A model generated the notes under the pieces. That model was not told where the DNA came from and did no database searches. It saw only the letters and a list, made by a program, of their open reading frames with translations. Of a DNA stretch of 64,000 nt, positions 52,501 through 63,340 are shown piece after piece. Within the stretch, counting starts at the first letter, position 1. Each line of letters begins with the position of its first letter. The position numbers and the translations under genes were made by a program. The DNA lies in NCBI RefSeq assembly GCF_029227915.1, contig NC_079886.1, positions 25,336,501-25,400,500 on the forward strand, given 5' to 3'. Origin of the DNA: Hydractinia symbiolongicarpus. Its lineage: Eukaryota; Cnidaria; Hydrozoa; Anthoathecata; Hydractiniidae.

Positions 52501-53520
52501 CAAAGAATAAACATTCCTCTCACTTTGGCAGGAATGCTGGAGCTCTGCAATTACACTGGACGCTCTGTTAGCGCTTCATTTAAATGTTAACTGAGAACAG
52601 AGAGAAATTTTTTAAAACTAAATTTCATTGACTTTCTAACGGTATCAGTCCGTTTGAGATGCAACGGTTGCGTCACATATTCGTACCAACATGTACTTAG
52701 AGATATTTTTCCGGTATTACTAAGTTGCATTGCTTTTAAAAGTAAAACGATTGACCGTGGGACCTAATTGAAATGATTTTGAAATTTAAGCTTATATATG
52801 TGATAAATGAGACAATTGGACTCCAAGAATGAACATTCTTCCCTCTTTGGTATGTCTGCAGGAACTCCGCAGTTACACTTGACGCTCTGCTAGCTCATTA
52901 TTTAAATATTTACTTCGATAAGTCATTTTGTACAGTGGGACCAATCCAAGCCGTTAGGAGCGCACTGAGAAAAGAGAGAAACTTTTTAAAGCTACATTTT
53001 ATTGACTTTCAAACGGTATCAGTCCGTTTGAGTTACAACAGTTGCGTCACATATTCGTACGAACATGTATTTGGCGACATTTTCCCGGTATTACTAGGTT
53101 GCCTTGATTTTAAAAGTGAAATGATTTACCGTGGGACCTAATGGAACTGATTTTGAACTTGAACTTTATAAATGTGATAAATGAGACAACTGGACTCCAT
53201 GAATTAACATTCCTCTCACTTTGGCAGGAATGCTGAGACTCCGCAGCTACACTAGACGCTCTGTTAAATCTTTATTTAAATATTTAATTCGATAAGTCAT
53301 TTTTTACAGTGGGACCAATCCAAGCCGTTAGGAGCGCACTGAGAAAAGAGAGAAACTTTTTTAAACTACATTTTATTGACTTTCGAACGGCATCAGTCCG
53401 TTTGAGTTACAACAGTTGCGTCACATATTCGTACCAACATGTATTTAGCGACATTTTACCAGTATTACTAGGTTGCATTGCTTTTAAAAGTGCAACGATT
53501 GACCGTGGGACTTAGTTGAG
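43500..53520 (+). repeat. Trimer-based higher-order repeats (1,068-1,070 bp) with variants
   Basis: Equivalent sites at 43,684 and 44,753 (1,069 apart), 48,659 and 49,729 (1,070), and 50,637 and 51,705 (1,068). Positions 49,729 and 52,935 are three trimers apart (3,206). Each trimer combines two full monomers with one short monomer of about 322 bp: 373 + 373 + 322 = 1,068. Short monomers carry 'aaatgttaactgag' near 44,399, 45,099, 45,418, 46,860, 48,307, 49,377, 50,447, 51,514 and 52,582. Two short ones stand side by side at 45.1-45.4 kb. No gene. Confidence 0.9.
45815..48703 (+). repeat. 1,445-bp tetramer, two tandem copies
   Basis: Positions 46,349 and 47,794 are equivalent (1,445 apart). 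Pairing begins at 'gaaatttttgaaaactac' near 45,820 / 47,265 and ends near 48,703, where 'gaaactttttaaagc' replaces it, giving almost exactly two copies. Three full monomers plus one short monomer of about 322 bp explain the length. Copy 2 differs by single bases, for example 'ctcactctgg' against 'ctccatctgg' near 46,424. Confidence 0.9.
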
Positions 53521-56500
53521 CTGATTTTGAACTTGAACCTGATAAATGTGATAAATGAGACAGTTGGACTCCAAGAATGAACATTCTTCTCACTTTGGCA
53601 GGAATGCTGGAGCTCTGCAGTTACAATAGACGCTCTGTTAGCTCTTTATTTAAATATTTAGTTCGATAAGGAATTTTTTACAGTGGGACCAATCCAAGTC
53701 GTTAGAGTGCACTGAGAAAAGAGAGAATCTTTTTGAAATTATATTTCAATGACTTTCGAGCGGTGTCAGTCCGTTTGAGTTACAACGGTTGTGTCACATA
53801 TTCGTACCAACATGTATTTAGCTACATTTTCCCAGTATTACTGGGTTGCATTGTTTTAAGAATGAAACGATTGACCCTGTGATTTAATTGAACTTTTTTT
53901 TGACTTGAACCTTATTAATGTGATAAATGAGACAATTGGATTCCAAGAATTAACACTCCTCCCCCTTTGGCAGGAATGCTGAGACTCCGTAGTTACACTA
54001 GCCGCTTTGTTAGCACTTTATTTAAATATTTAATTCGATAAGTCCTTATTTACAGTGGGACCAATCCAAGTCGTTAGAGCGCACTGAGAAAAGAGAGAAA
54101 TTTTTTAAAACTACATTTTATTGACTTTCGAACGGCATCAGTCCGTTTGAGTTACAACAGTTGCGTCACATATTCGTACCAACATGTATTTAGCGACATT
54201 TTACCGGTATTACTAGGTTGCATTGCTTTTAAAAGTGCAACGATTGACCGTGGGACTTAGTTGAGCTGATTTTGAACTTGAACCTGATAAATGTGATAAA
54301 TGAGACAATTGGATTCAAAGAATAAACATTCCTCCCACTTTGGCAGGAATGCTGGAGCTCTGCAATTACACTGGACGCTCTGTTAGCTCTTTATTTGAAT
54401 ATCTGGATCAATAAGACATTTTTTACAGTGGCACCAATCGAAGCCATTAGCGCGCACTGAGAAAAGAGAGAAATTTTTTAAAACTACATTTCATTCACTT
54501 ACGAATGGTATCAGTCCGTTTTAATTACAACGGTTGCGTCACATATTCGTACCAACATGTATTTAGCGATATTTTTCCGATATTACTATGCTGCATTGGT
54601 TTTAGAAGTGAAATGATTGACCCTGTGACCTAATTGAACTGACTTTGGACTTTAAGCTTATAAATGTGATAATTGAGACAATTGGACTCCAAGAATGAAC
54701 ATTCTTCTCTCTTTGGTATGTCTGCAGGAACTCTGCAGTTACAATAGACGCTCTGTTAGCTCTTTATTTAAATATTTAGTTCGATAAGGAATTTTTTACA
54801 GTGGGACCAATCCAAGTCTTTAGAGTGCACTGAGAAAAGAGAGAATCTTTTTAAAATTATATTTCATTGACTTTCGAGCGGTGTCAGTCCGTTTGAGTTA
54901 CAACGGTTGTGTCACAAATTCGTAACAACATGTATTTAGCGATATTTTCCCGGTATTACTAGGTTGCATTGCTTTTAAAAGTGAAATGATTGACCGTGGG
55001 ACCTAATGGAACTGATTTTGAACTTGAACTTTATAAATGTGATAAATGAGACAACTGGACTCCATGAAATAACATTCCTCTCACTTTGGCAGGAATGCTG
55101 AGACTCCGCAGTTACACTAGACGCTCTGGTAGCTCTTTATTTAAATATTTAGTTCGATAAATAATTTTTTACAGTGGGTCCAATCCAAGCCGTTAGAGTG
55201 CACTGAGAAAAGAGAAAACGTTTTAAAACTACATTTTATTGACTTTCGAACGGTATCAGTCCGTTTGAGTTACAACAGTTGCGTCACATATTCGTACCAA
55301 CATGTATTTAGCGACATTTTACCGGTATTAATAGGTTGTATTGCTTTTGAAAGTGCAACGATTGACCGTGGGACCTAGTTGAACTGATTTTAAACTTGAA
55401 CGTGATTAATGTGATAAATAAGACAATTGAATTCCAAGAATTAACATTCCTCTCACTTTGACAGGAATGCTGAGACTCCGCAGTTACACTAGACGCTTTG
55501 TTAGCTCTTTATTTAAATATTCAATTCGATAAGTCCTTATTTACAGTGGGACCAATCCAATTCGTTAGAGCGCACTGAGAAAAGAGAGAAATTTTTTAAA
55601 GCTACATTTCATTGACTTTCGAATGCTATCAGTCCGTTTGATGTACAACAGTTGCATCACATATGCGTACCAACAAGTATTTAGCGACATTTTTTCGGTA
55701 TTACTAGGTTGCATTGCTCTTAAAGGTGAAACGATTGACCCTGTGATTTAAATGAACTTATTTTTAACTTTAACCTTATAAATGTGATAAATGAGACAAT
55801 TTGACTCCAAGAATTAACATTTTTCTCAATCTGGTATGACTGCTGGAGCTCTGCAATTACACTGGACGCTCTGTTAGCTCTTTATTTGAATATCTAAATC
55901 AATCAGTCATTTTTTAAAGTGGCACCAATCGAAGCCATTAGCGCGCACTGAGAAAAGGGAGAAATTTTTTAAAACTACATTTCATTCACTTACGAATGGT
56001 ATCAATCCGTTTGAGTTACAACGGTTGCGTCACATATTCGTACCAACATGTATTTAGCGATATTTTTCCGACATTACTATGCTGCATTGGTTTTAGAAGT
56101 GAAACGATTGACCCTGTGACCTAACTGAACTGACTTAGGACTTTAAGCTTATAAATGTGATAAATGAGACAATTGGACTCCAAGAATGAACATTCTTCTC
56201 TCTTTGGTATGTCTGCAGGAACTCCGCAGTTACAATAGACGCTCTGTTAGCTCTTTATTTAAATATTTAGTTCGATAAGGAATTTTTTACAGTGGGACCA
56301 ATCCAAGTCGTTAGAGTGCACTGAGAAAAGAGAGAATCTTTTTAAAATTATATTTCATTGACTTTCGAGCGGTGTCAGTCCGTTTGAGTTACAAGGGTTG
56401 TGTCACATATTCGTACCAACATGTATTTAGCTACATTTTCCCAGTATTACTGGGTTGCATTGCTTTTAAGAATGAAACGATTGACCCTGTGATTTAATTG

Positions 56501-59500
56501 AACTTTTTTTTGACTTGAACCTTATTAATGTGATAAATGGGACAATTGGACTCCAAGAATTAACATTCCTCTCACTTCAGCAGGAATGCTGAGACTCCGT
56601 AGTTACACTAGACGCTCTGTTAGCTCCTTATTTAAATATTCAGTACCACATGTCATTTTTTATAGTGGGACCAATCCAAGCCGTTAAAGCGCACTGCAAA
56701 CAGAGAGAAATTTTTTAAAACTACATTTCATTGACTTTCTAACGGTATCAGTCAGTTTGAGTTACAACAGTTGCGGCACATATTCGTACCAACATGTATT
56801 TAGCGATATTTTCCCGGTATTACTAGGTTGCATTGCTTTTAAAAGTGAAATGACTGACCGTGGGACCTAATGGAACTAATTTTGAACTTGAACTTTATAA
56901 ATGTGATAAATGAGACAACTGGACTCCATGAATTAACATTCCTTTCACTTTGGCAGGAATGCTGAGACTCCGCAGTTACACTAGACGCTCTGTTAGCTCT
57001 TTATTTAAATATTTAGTTCGATAAGTCATTTTTTACAGTGGGTCCAATTCAAGCCGTTAGAGCGCACTGAGAAAAGAGAAAACTTTTTAAAACTACATTT
57101 TATTGACTTTCGAACGGTATCAGTCCGTTTGAGTTACAACAGTTGCGTCACATATTCGTACCAACATGTATTTAGCGACATTTTACCGGTATTAATAGGT
57201 GGCATTGCTTTTAAAAGTGCAACGATTGACCGTGGGACCTAGTTGAACGGATTTTAAACTTGAACCTGATTAATGTGATAAATGAAACAATTGGATTCCA
57301 AGAATTAATATTCCTCTCACTTTGGCAGGAATGCTGAGACTCCGTAGTTACACTAGACGCTCTGTTAGCTCTTTATTTAAATATTCAGTACGATATGACA
57401 TTTTTTATAGTGGGACGAATTCAAACCGTTAGAGCGCACTGAGAACAGAGAGAAATTTTTTAAAACTACATTTCATTGACTTTCGGACGGTATCAGTCCG
57501 TTTGTGTTACAACAGTTGCGTCACATATTCGTACCACCATGTACTTAGCGATATTTTTCCGATATTACTATGCTGCATTGGTTTTAGAAGTGAAACGATT
57601 GACCCTGTGACCTAATTGAACTGACTTTGGACTTTAAGCTTATAAATGTGATAAATGAGACAATTGGACTCCAAGAATGAACATTTTTCTCTCTTTGGTA
57701 TGTCTGCAGGAACTCCGCAGTTACACTAGACGCTCTGTTAGCTCTTTATTTAAATACTTAGTTCGATAAGGAATTTTTTACAGTGGGACCAATCCAAGTC
57801 GTTAGAGTGCACTGAGAAAAGAGAGAATCTTTTTAAAATTATATTTCATTGACTTTCGAGCGGTGTCAGTTCGTTTGAGTTACAACGGTTGTGTCACATT
57901 TTCGTACCAACATGTATTTAGCTACATTTTCCCAGTATTACTGGGTTGCATTGCTTTTAAGAGTGAAACGATTGACCCTGTGTTTTAATTAAACTTTTTT
58001 TTGACTTGAACCTTATAAATGTGATAAATGGGACAATTGGACTCCAATAATTAACATTCCTCTCACTTCGGCAGGAATGCTGAGACTCCGTAGTTACACT
58101 AGACGCTCTGTTAGCTCCTTATTTAAATATTCAGTACGACATGTCATTTTTTATAGTGGCACCAATCCAAGCCGTTAGAGCGCACTGCGAACAGAGAGAA
58201 ATTTTTTAAAACCATATTTCATTGACTTTCTAACGGTATCAGTCAGTTTGTGTTACAACAGTTGCGTCACATATCCGTACCACCATGTATTTAGCGATAT
58301 TTTTCCGATATTACTATGCTGCATTGGTTTTAGAAGTGAAACGATTGACCGTGTGACCTAATTGAACTGACTTTTGACTTTAAGCTTATAAATGTGATAA
58401 ATGAGACAATTGGACTCCAAGAATGAACATTCTTCTCTCTTTGGTATGTCTGCAGGAACTCCGCAGTTACACTAGACGCTCTGTTAGCTCTTTATTTAAA
58501 TATTTAGTTCGATAAGGAATTTTTTACAGTGGGACCAATCCAAGTCGTTAGAGTGCTCTGAGAAAAGAGAGAATCTTTTTAAAGGTATATTTCATTGACT
58601 TTCGAGCGGTGTCAGTCAGTTTGAGTTACAGCGGTTGCGGCACATATTCGTACCAACATGTATTTAGCGATATTTTCCCGGTATTACTAGGTTGCATTGC
58701 TTTTAAAAGTGAAATGATTGACCGTGGGACCTAATGGAACTGATTTTGAACTTGAACTTTATAAATGTGATAAATGAGACAAATGGACTCCATGAAATAA
58801 CATTCCTCTCACTTTGGCAGGAATGCTGAGACTCCGCAGTTACACTAGACGCTCTGGTAGCTCTTTATTTAAATATTCAGTACGACATTTCATTTTTTAT
58901 AGTGGCACCAATCCAAGCCGTTAGAGCGCACTGCGAACAGAGAGAAATTTTTTAAAACTACATTTCATTGACTTTCTAACGGTATCAGTCAGTTTGAGTT
59001 ACAACGGTTGCGGCACATATTCGTACCAACGTGTATTTAGCGATATTTTCCCGGTATTACTAGGTTGCCTTGATTTTAAAAGTGAAATGATTGACCGTGA
59101 GACCTAATGGAACTGATTTTGAACTTGAACTTTATAAATGTGATAAATGAGGCAACTGGACTCCATGAAAAAACATTCCTCTCACTTTGGCAGGAATGCT
59201 GAGACTCCGCAGTTACACTAGACGCTCTGGTAGCTCTTTATTTAAATATTTAGTTCGATAAGTCATTTTTTACAGCGGGTCCAATCCAAGCCGTTAGAGC
59301 GCACTGAGAAAAGAGAAAACGTTTTAAAACTACATTTTATTGACTTTCGAACGGTATCAGTCCGTTTGAGTTACAACAGTTGCGTCACATATTCGTACCA
59401 ACATGTATTTAGCGACATTTTACCGGTATTAATAGGTTGCATTGCTTTTAAAAGTGCAACGATTGACCGTGGGACCTAGTTGAACTGATTTTAAACTTGA

Positions 59501-60335
59501 ACCTGATTAATGTGATAAATGAGACAATTGGATTCCAAGAATTAACATTCCTCTCACTTTGGCAGGAATGCTGAGACTCCGTAGTTACACTAGACGCTTT
59601 GTTAGCTCTTTATTTAAATATTTAATTCGATAAGTCCTTATTTACAGTGGGACCAATCCAAGTCGTTAGAGCGCACTAAGAAAAGAGAGAAATTTTTTAA
59701 AGCTACATTTCATTGACTTTCGAATGCTATCAGTCCGTTTGATGTACAACAGTTGCGTCACATATGCGTACCAACAAGTATTTAGCGACATTTTTTCGGT
59801 ATTACTAGGTTGCATTGCTCTTAAAGGTGAAACGATTGACCCTGTGATTTAATTGAACTTATTTTTAACTTTAACCTTATAAATGTGATAAATGAGACAA
59901 TTGGACTCCAAGAATTAACATTTTTCTCACTCTGGTATGACTGCTGGAGCTCTGCAATTACACTGGACGCTCTGTTAGCTCTTTATTTGAATATCTGGAT
60001 CAATAAGTCATTTTTTACAGTGGGTCCAATCTAAGCCGTTAGAGCGCACTGAGAAAAGAGAAAACTTTTTAAAACTACATTTTATTGACTTTCGAACGGT
60101 ATCAGTCCGTTTGAGTTACAACAGTTGCGTCACATATTCGTACCAACATGTATTTAGCGACATTTTACCGGCATTAATAGGTTGCATTTATTTTAAAAGT
60201 GCAACGATTGACCGTGGGACCTAGTTGAACTGATTTTAAACTTGAACCTGATTAATGTGATAAATGAGACAATTGGACTCCAAGAATGAACATTCTTCTC
60301 TCTTTGGTATGTCTGCAGGAACTCCGCAGTTACAA
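53520..60335 (+). repeat. Looser 1,490-bp tetramer satellite region
   Basis: The 'ttagttcgataaggaatttt' monomer recurs downstream of marks at 54,738, 56,228 and 57,719 (1,490 and 1,491 apart) and then at 58,466 (747). The marker 'tattactatgctgcattgg' follows the same spacing. A pair of monomers with 'tgatgtacaacagttg' and 'gctcttaaaggtgaaac' at about 55,521-55,880 recurs 4,101 bp on, at about 59,622-59,990. Copies differ more from one another than in the regions to the left, suggesting older or less homogenised DNA. The transposon interrupts the last monomer. Confidence 0.85.
60334..60335. other. Left target-site duplication (AA)
   Basis: AA immediately before CCCAGCC. The uninterrupted monomer has a single AA in 'ttacaatagac', so the second AA at 63,348-63,349 is the duplicate. 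A 2-bp duplication is short and could be coincidental. Confidence 0.7.
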
Positions 60336-60367
60336 CCCAGCCGGCAAAAAAACGTCTTTAAGACGTC
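60336..60367 (+). repeat. Left terminal inverted repeat of the transposon
   Basis: Eleven bases, CCCAGCCGGCA, are a perfect inverted match to the right end. Beyond them the match is imperfect: 'aaaaaacgtctttaagacg' here against 'caagacgttttaaagacg' read inward from the right end. The perfect core is therefore short and runs into the subterminal array. Confidence 0.92.
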
Positions 60368-60761
60368 TTTAAGACGCATTTTCGTGCGTCTTTTTGGCGT
60401 CTTATTTTGGTCTTAAATGTCCGCTTTCCTGACGTCTTTTTTCGTGCGTCTTCACGACGTCTTTTCCATGCGTCGTAAAGACGTCTTTTTTTTTTGATTT
60501 TAAGACGTCTTCCAAATGCGTTTTAAAGACATCTTTTAAATGCGTCTTAAATGCGTCTTTTCTAGGTCTTAAATGTTCACTTTTCCGACGTCTTTATGGC
60601 GTCTTTTTGTGCGTCTTAAAGACGTCTTTTTCGCAGTCTTAAAGACGTCTTTGTAATGCTTTTTAAAGACGTTTTTTTAAATGCGTCTTAAGTGCGTCTT
60701 TTATAGGTCTTAAATGTTTTCGTCTTTTTTGTGCGTCTTTTTTAGTGGCAAATAAGACGTA
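60347..60761. repeat. Left subterminal GACGTC / GCGTCTT array
   Basis: About 415 bp made of variants of AAGACGTCTTT and AAATGCGTCTT. I count eight exact GACGTC palindromes. A longer sub-period is visible: 'ggtcttaaatgt' recurs at 60,409, 60,565 and 60,706, each following a GCGTCTT cluster, so the region grew by duplication of units of about 140-156 bp. In EnSpm/CACTA elements repeated subterminal motifs bind the transposase, and the same role is inferred here. GACGTC also contains the core ACGT of bZIP sites, so binding by a host factor is an alternative. Confidence 0.88.
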
Positions 60762-61113
60762 AACTCTAAATAAAGTCATTCTAGAAAGCTGTTCAAACAA
60801 CCTTTGTCCTTAGAGGGGTTAGAAATGCAGTAAAACTGTATAACTTTATCTTTTTGTAATATTTTCTTTAAAATCATAAATATCATAAATAATTCTATAT
60901 TATCAACAAATTTACAATAATTTTATTCACAGCAGTTAAACATCAGTATTTGCTCAAATTAGTTAGTTACTACACGTTTTTCTTTTTATGAGAACCTAGT
61001 TTAAAAGAACGTTGAGGCTTAGTACTCAGTCTGAATTCCCCCATAGTTTAAGGACCAAATAATGTGAGTCTAGAATCGCTAATTATATTTGAATACTTAC
61101 TTACAAGTTAAGG
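60762..61113. other. AT-rich transposon interior, nothing recognised
   Basis: About 350 bp of AT-rich sequence between the left subterminal array and the nested element. I see no open frame over 60 codons, no repeat of the satellite and no GACGTC motif. Confidence 0.6.
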
Positions 61114-61115
61114 TA

Positions 61116-61132
61116 CCGTAGTTTTTCTAATT
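61116..61132 (+). repeat. Left inverted repeat of nested element
   Basis: CCGTAGTTTTTCTAATT, preceded by TA. It pairs with 61,523-61,539 with one mismatch. Confidence 0.78.
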
Positions 61133-61522
61133 ATAAAAATAATTATTTCCACGCGATAATAATTAAAGGAAAATAAAATAGAAACTGGAACGAAACTAAA
61201 CACGCGTTAATAAAAGGCAAAAAATTTATAAGCCCGGAAAATACGAATTTTTTTCAAATTATATTATCTGCCTTATGTTATAGAAATTCTGTGACCAAAC
61301 ATAATTTGTTTTTTTACTTTTTTTATAAATCTTGTTAGAAAAACCATGGTACTTCCACTAAGTCGGAATTTTTTTCGGGCTCTTTCAATGTTTTCCGCCA
61401 CAGGTAGGTTCCACTTTCCCAGAGCGTACTGTACTGATATGTAAAAACAATAAGTCTGTTTTGGTAATAAACTACAATTTTTGCTAAAAATGGCCTATGC
61501 GCGTTAATAAGAGGGAGTGTTA

Positions 61523-61539
61523 AATTAGACAAACTACGG
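61523..61539 (-). repeat. Right inverted repeat of nested element
   Basis: AATTAGACAAACTACGG, followed by TA. It is the inverse of the left end with one mismatch. Confidence 0.78.
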
Positions 61540-61655
61540 TAGTTTTTGAATGACTATCCTGTATAAATGCTCGTGATAAATAAATAAAGACTAACAGTTC
61601 CAAATCCTGTGGAGCGAAATAAAACAGAAAAACAATAACAAAAATATTAAATATT

Positions 61656-61783
61656 TCATTCTGGCTGGTTTGCTTTTTGGCGACCGGCACCGCCCTTTTG
61701 ATCAGGGGCGTTCTTTAGCTTTATTGCAATTTGATTGCGCACATCGTTCTCCGTGGCTGCAGGGTACTTTCGTGCAATAGCAT
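61656..61783 (-). CDS. Candidate 3'-terminal exon of a transposon gene (partial)
   Basis: On the minus strand a long pyrimidine run ends in TTTTTAG at 61,784, a good splice acceptor. After it one frame stays open for 41 codons to TGA at 61,656-61,658. The residues look protein-like: 'AIARKYPAATENDV', then 'RNQIAIKLKNAPDQKGG', then a basic, Gln-rich tail ending QPE. A KYP..T..DVR..I..KL arrangement is loosely reminiscent of the end of BEN-type DNA-binding domains, but that is a weak impression. A second reading is possible: a frame ending at 61,702 gives a Cys-rich tail (CYCTKVPCSHGERC...), and that frame fits the phases of the putative upstream exons. No ATG and no complete gene can be assembled with confidence. 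Confidence 0.35.
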
Positions 61784-61874
61784 CTAAAAAAAAAAAGAAA
61801 AAAAAAGACGATTGTGAGATTTATTTTTCTTATTTTAATTCTAAAATTTGAAATAGGCAACTTTTTGTTGCAAC

Positions 61875-61911
61875 CTCTGTCGTTCATTCCGCCTCTTTGA
61901 CTTATCCATTT
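61875..61911 (-). CDS. Possible 37-bp internal exon
   Basis: Minus strand: acceptor TTATTTCAG ends at 61,912, and a possible donor CAGAG|GTTGCA lies at 61,875/61,874. One frame reads MDKSKRRNERQ, a basic stretch like a nuclear-localisation segment. Another reads KWISQRGGMNDR and would join the DAIARKYP frame of the last exon. The donor is weak and the exon is very short. Confidence 0.2.
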
Positions 61912-62517
61912 CTGAAATAAATTTAATGCTTAGCTAAAATTGATGTAATGTTAGTTAAAAATATAGCCAGCCTGTGAATAAAATTTAAACTAGCTTGACA
62001 ATTTCCATTAAGTACAGACAGATCCACTCTAAAGTTATAGTTACAAAACTTATTTAAGAAAGTGAAGATTTATTCATCAATGTTCTTAATAAAATATTTA
62101 GTTAAATAATTTTTAAGAAACGTCAGTTTTTAGTTCAGGTCAAGTTACAGAAACGTGTCTGTGACCGGCAAAGTATATGTCATTTTCCCTTAAGAAATAG
62201 CTGCAAGATATCACAAATATTTCTCTGCATTTTGTATGACTTTCTAATAATCCTTAATTGGAAATTTTATTAAGACTCAGGTACTTTTTGTGATGTTAAT
62301 ATTTTTGTTTAATTTTAAAATTTAATTGTACAAGTCACGCAGAATCAACAGGGTTTGTGTGTGGGTGGCGTGGTGGCTTTTGGGTGTAAAAGGCTTATAA
62401 ATGTTTGCTAGCTAGCTGGTATAACTATAAACTTTTGTGACTAGGTATTTCCTCTTTAGATAGCATCTAAAACTTGGCTTTATGAGACTTATGGTTACAC
62501 TACCTGGCTAGAAACAC
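61912..62517. other. AT-rich transposon interior, nothing recognised
   Basis: About 600 bp with no open frame of note. A short G/T-rich patch ('tgtgtgtgggtggcgtggtgg', near 62,357) stands out from the AT-rich background but has no assigned role. If the minus-strand exons are real, this would be intron. Confidence 0.5.
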
Positions 62518-62573
62518 CTAGCTACAACCCTGGAAAAAAATATTTTTCACTATTTTTTCAGGGTTGCAGCTAG
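62518..62573. repeat. 56-bp hairpin-forming inverted repeat
   Basis: The left arm CTAGCTACAACCCTGG followed by A-run (62,518-62,539) pairs with the T-run followed by CAGGGTTGCAGCTAG (62,553-62,573), with one substitution and one single-base gap around a 13-base AT-rich loop. It could be a very small foldback element (CAACCCT...AGGGTTG ends) or a structured intron segment. I see no second copy in the window. Confidence 0.75.
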
Positions 62574-63117
62574 CATAGCTACTAGCTTTAACAGTAAAAA
62601 AAGTAAACAAGAAAATAAATATATATACATGACCCTAACTGTATACGATCCATAGCTCTTAGTCCCCAAACTCGCTTCACAAAATAAAAAGATAACTTTT
62701 TTGGTGCTCATGAAAAAACACGATCAGTTTTAAGAAGAAACAAGCCTCAGCTCATTGGGCTACCATATTGCCAGAACTCATTTGATGAATAATGCAAATA
62801 AAAACAAAAACAATTTTAACTTACTCTCTGCAATCAACCGGTTTCCTTTCTCGACTTGGTTTTGTTTAAAAGTTACCGCCACTTCAGACGTTTAAAATTG
62901 TACAGACGGGGGTAATAATTAAGTTTTTTACTCTTTAATCACTCTTTTGAATGATAAATACAGATTTACTCTGCTATTTTAATACAATACAAGTTTTTAA
63001 AATCAAGTTATTGTAAGATATATTTTTTTTATTGGCATTATCGTTTTTACATGAAAGAAGTAATTAAACATGTTACCCGCGGAGAAATAGTAGACCAATT
63101 ATATCACGAATAAAAAC
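62574..63117. other. AT-rich transposon interior up to the right array
   Basis: Apart from the possible exon remnant at 62,825-62,891, nothing is recognised. The sequence is AT-rich, with homopolymer runs near 63,020-63,035. Confidence 0.5.
62825..62891 (-). CDS. Possible 67-bp exon remnant with strong splice donor
   Basis: Minus strand: a 22-codon open stretch containing VAVTFKQNQVEKGNRLIAE ends at GAGA|GTAAGT (62,825/62,824), an excellent donor match. An in-frame TAA lies just upstream and no ATG or pyrimidine-rich acceptor is evident, so the start is missing or lies elsewhere. It may be the remains of an earlier exon of the same gene as 61,656-61,783. Confidence 0.25.
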
Positions 63118-63340
63118 CGGTCTTTTCTCGATCTTTTTTGCGTCTTTCAAATGCGCGTCTTAATTATGCACGAAAAAGACGTCTTAAAGACGTCTTTTAT
63201 CACAAACGAAAAAGACCGTGCCTGAAAAAGACGCGTCTGACACATGCGTTTTAAAGACGTTTAAAAGACGTATTTCGGGTGCGCGCATATTTCATGCGCA
63301 AAAAAGCTCCAGAAAAGGCGTCTTTAAAACGTCTTGTGCC
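63118..63340. repeat. Right subterminal GACGTC / GCGTCTT array
   Basis: About 220 bp with two exact GACGTC palindromes close together (63,178-63,200) and many one-base variants (AAGACGT, GCGTCTT, GACGCGTC). It is shorter and more degenerate than the left array, so the two ends are asymmetric. Confidence 0.85.

Larger units (their letters stand above)
1..60335 (+). repeat. Satellite array, ~373-bp monomer, head-to-tail
   Basis: Tandem array running from the left edge of the window to the transposon. The phase mark 'accaacatg' recurs at 358, 731, 1104, 1477, 1854 and 2227, giving steps of 373, 373, 373, 377 and 373, and it continues through the array. All monomers I read are in the same direction. 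Four segments are strongly conserved among monomers: the stretch from 'cagtccgtttgagttacaac' to 'atgtatttagcga'; the stretch around 'gcttttaaaagtgaaacgat'; 'gtgataaatgagacaatt'; and 'cgctctgttagctctttatt'. Variable positions between them define monomer classes. Monomers share no reading frame long enough to be a gene. I do not recognise the family. Such arrays are typical of centromeric or other heterochromatin, but location cannot be read from the sequence. Confidence 0.97.
61116..61539. mobile_element. Nested 424-bp miniature element with TA duplications
   Basis: The left end CCGTAGTTTTTCTAATT (61,116-61,132) and the inverse of the right end, CCGTAGTTTGTCTAATT (61,523-61,539), match at 16 of 17 bases. 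The pair is bounded outside by TA at 61,114-61,115 and 61,540-61,541. A weaker second inverted match lies inside ('acgcg' with neighbouring 'ttaataa'). Small size, inverted ends and TA duplication are typical of Tc1/mariner-related miniature elements. No transposase is encoded; a 65-codon minus-strand frame at 61,335-61,532 lies inside it but shows no recognisable feature. It may have been present in the outer element before that element moved here. Confidence 0.78.

Noticed and set aside
1986-53515. Dozens of 60-103-codon open frames on both strands in the satellite, many with identical translations
   Set aside because: They recur only because the DNA repeats, occur in several frames of the same monomer, end wherever a variant base makes a stop, and have no start context or family resemblance. 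Similar translations on opposite strands of one monomer cannot both be selected proteins.
1-60335. CRISPR-like regular repeats
   Set aside because: The period is about 373 bp and the whole unit is repeated, without unique spacers; there are no cas genes.
60350-60760. Telomeric or microsatellite nature of the GACGTC-rich stretch
   Set aside because: The motif is not a regular short tandem repeat, occurs at both ends of a bounded element, and stops abruptly at the inverted ends.
61335-61532. 65-codon minus-strand frame inside the nested miniature element
   Set aside because: It ends and starts within the element's non-coding interior, shows no transposase motif and is too short for one.
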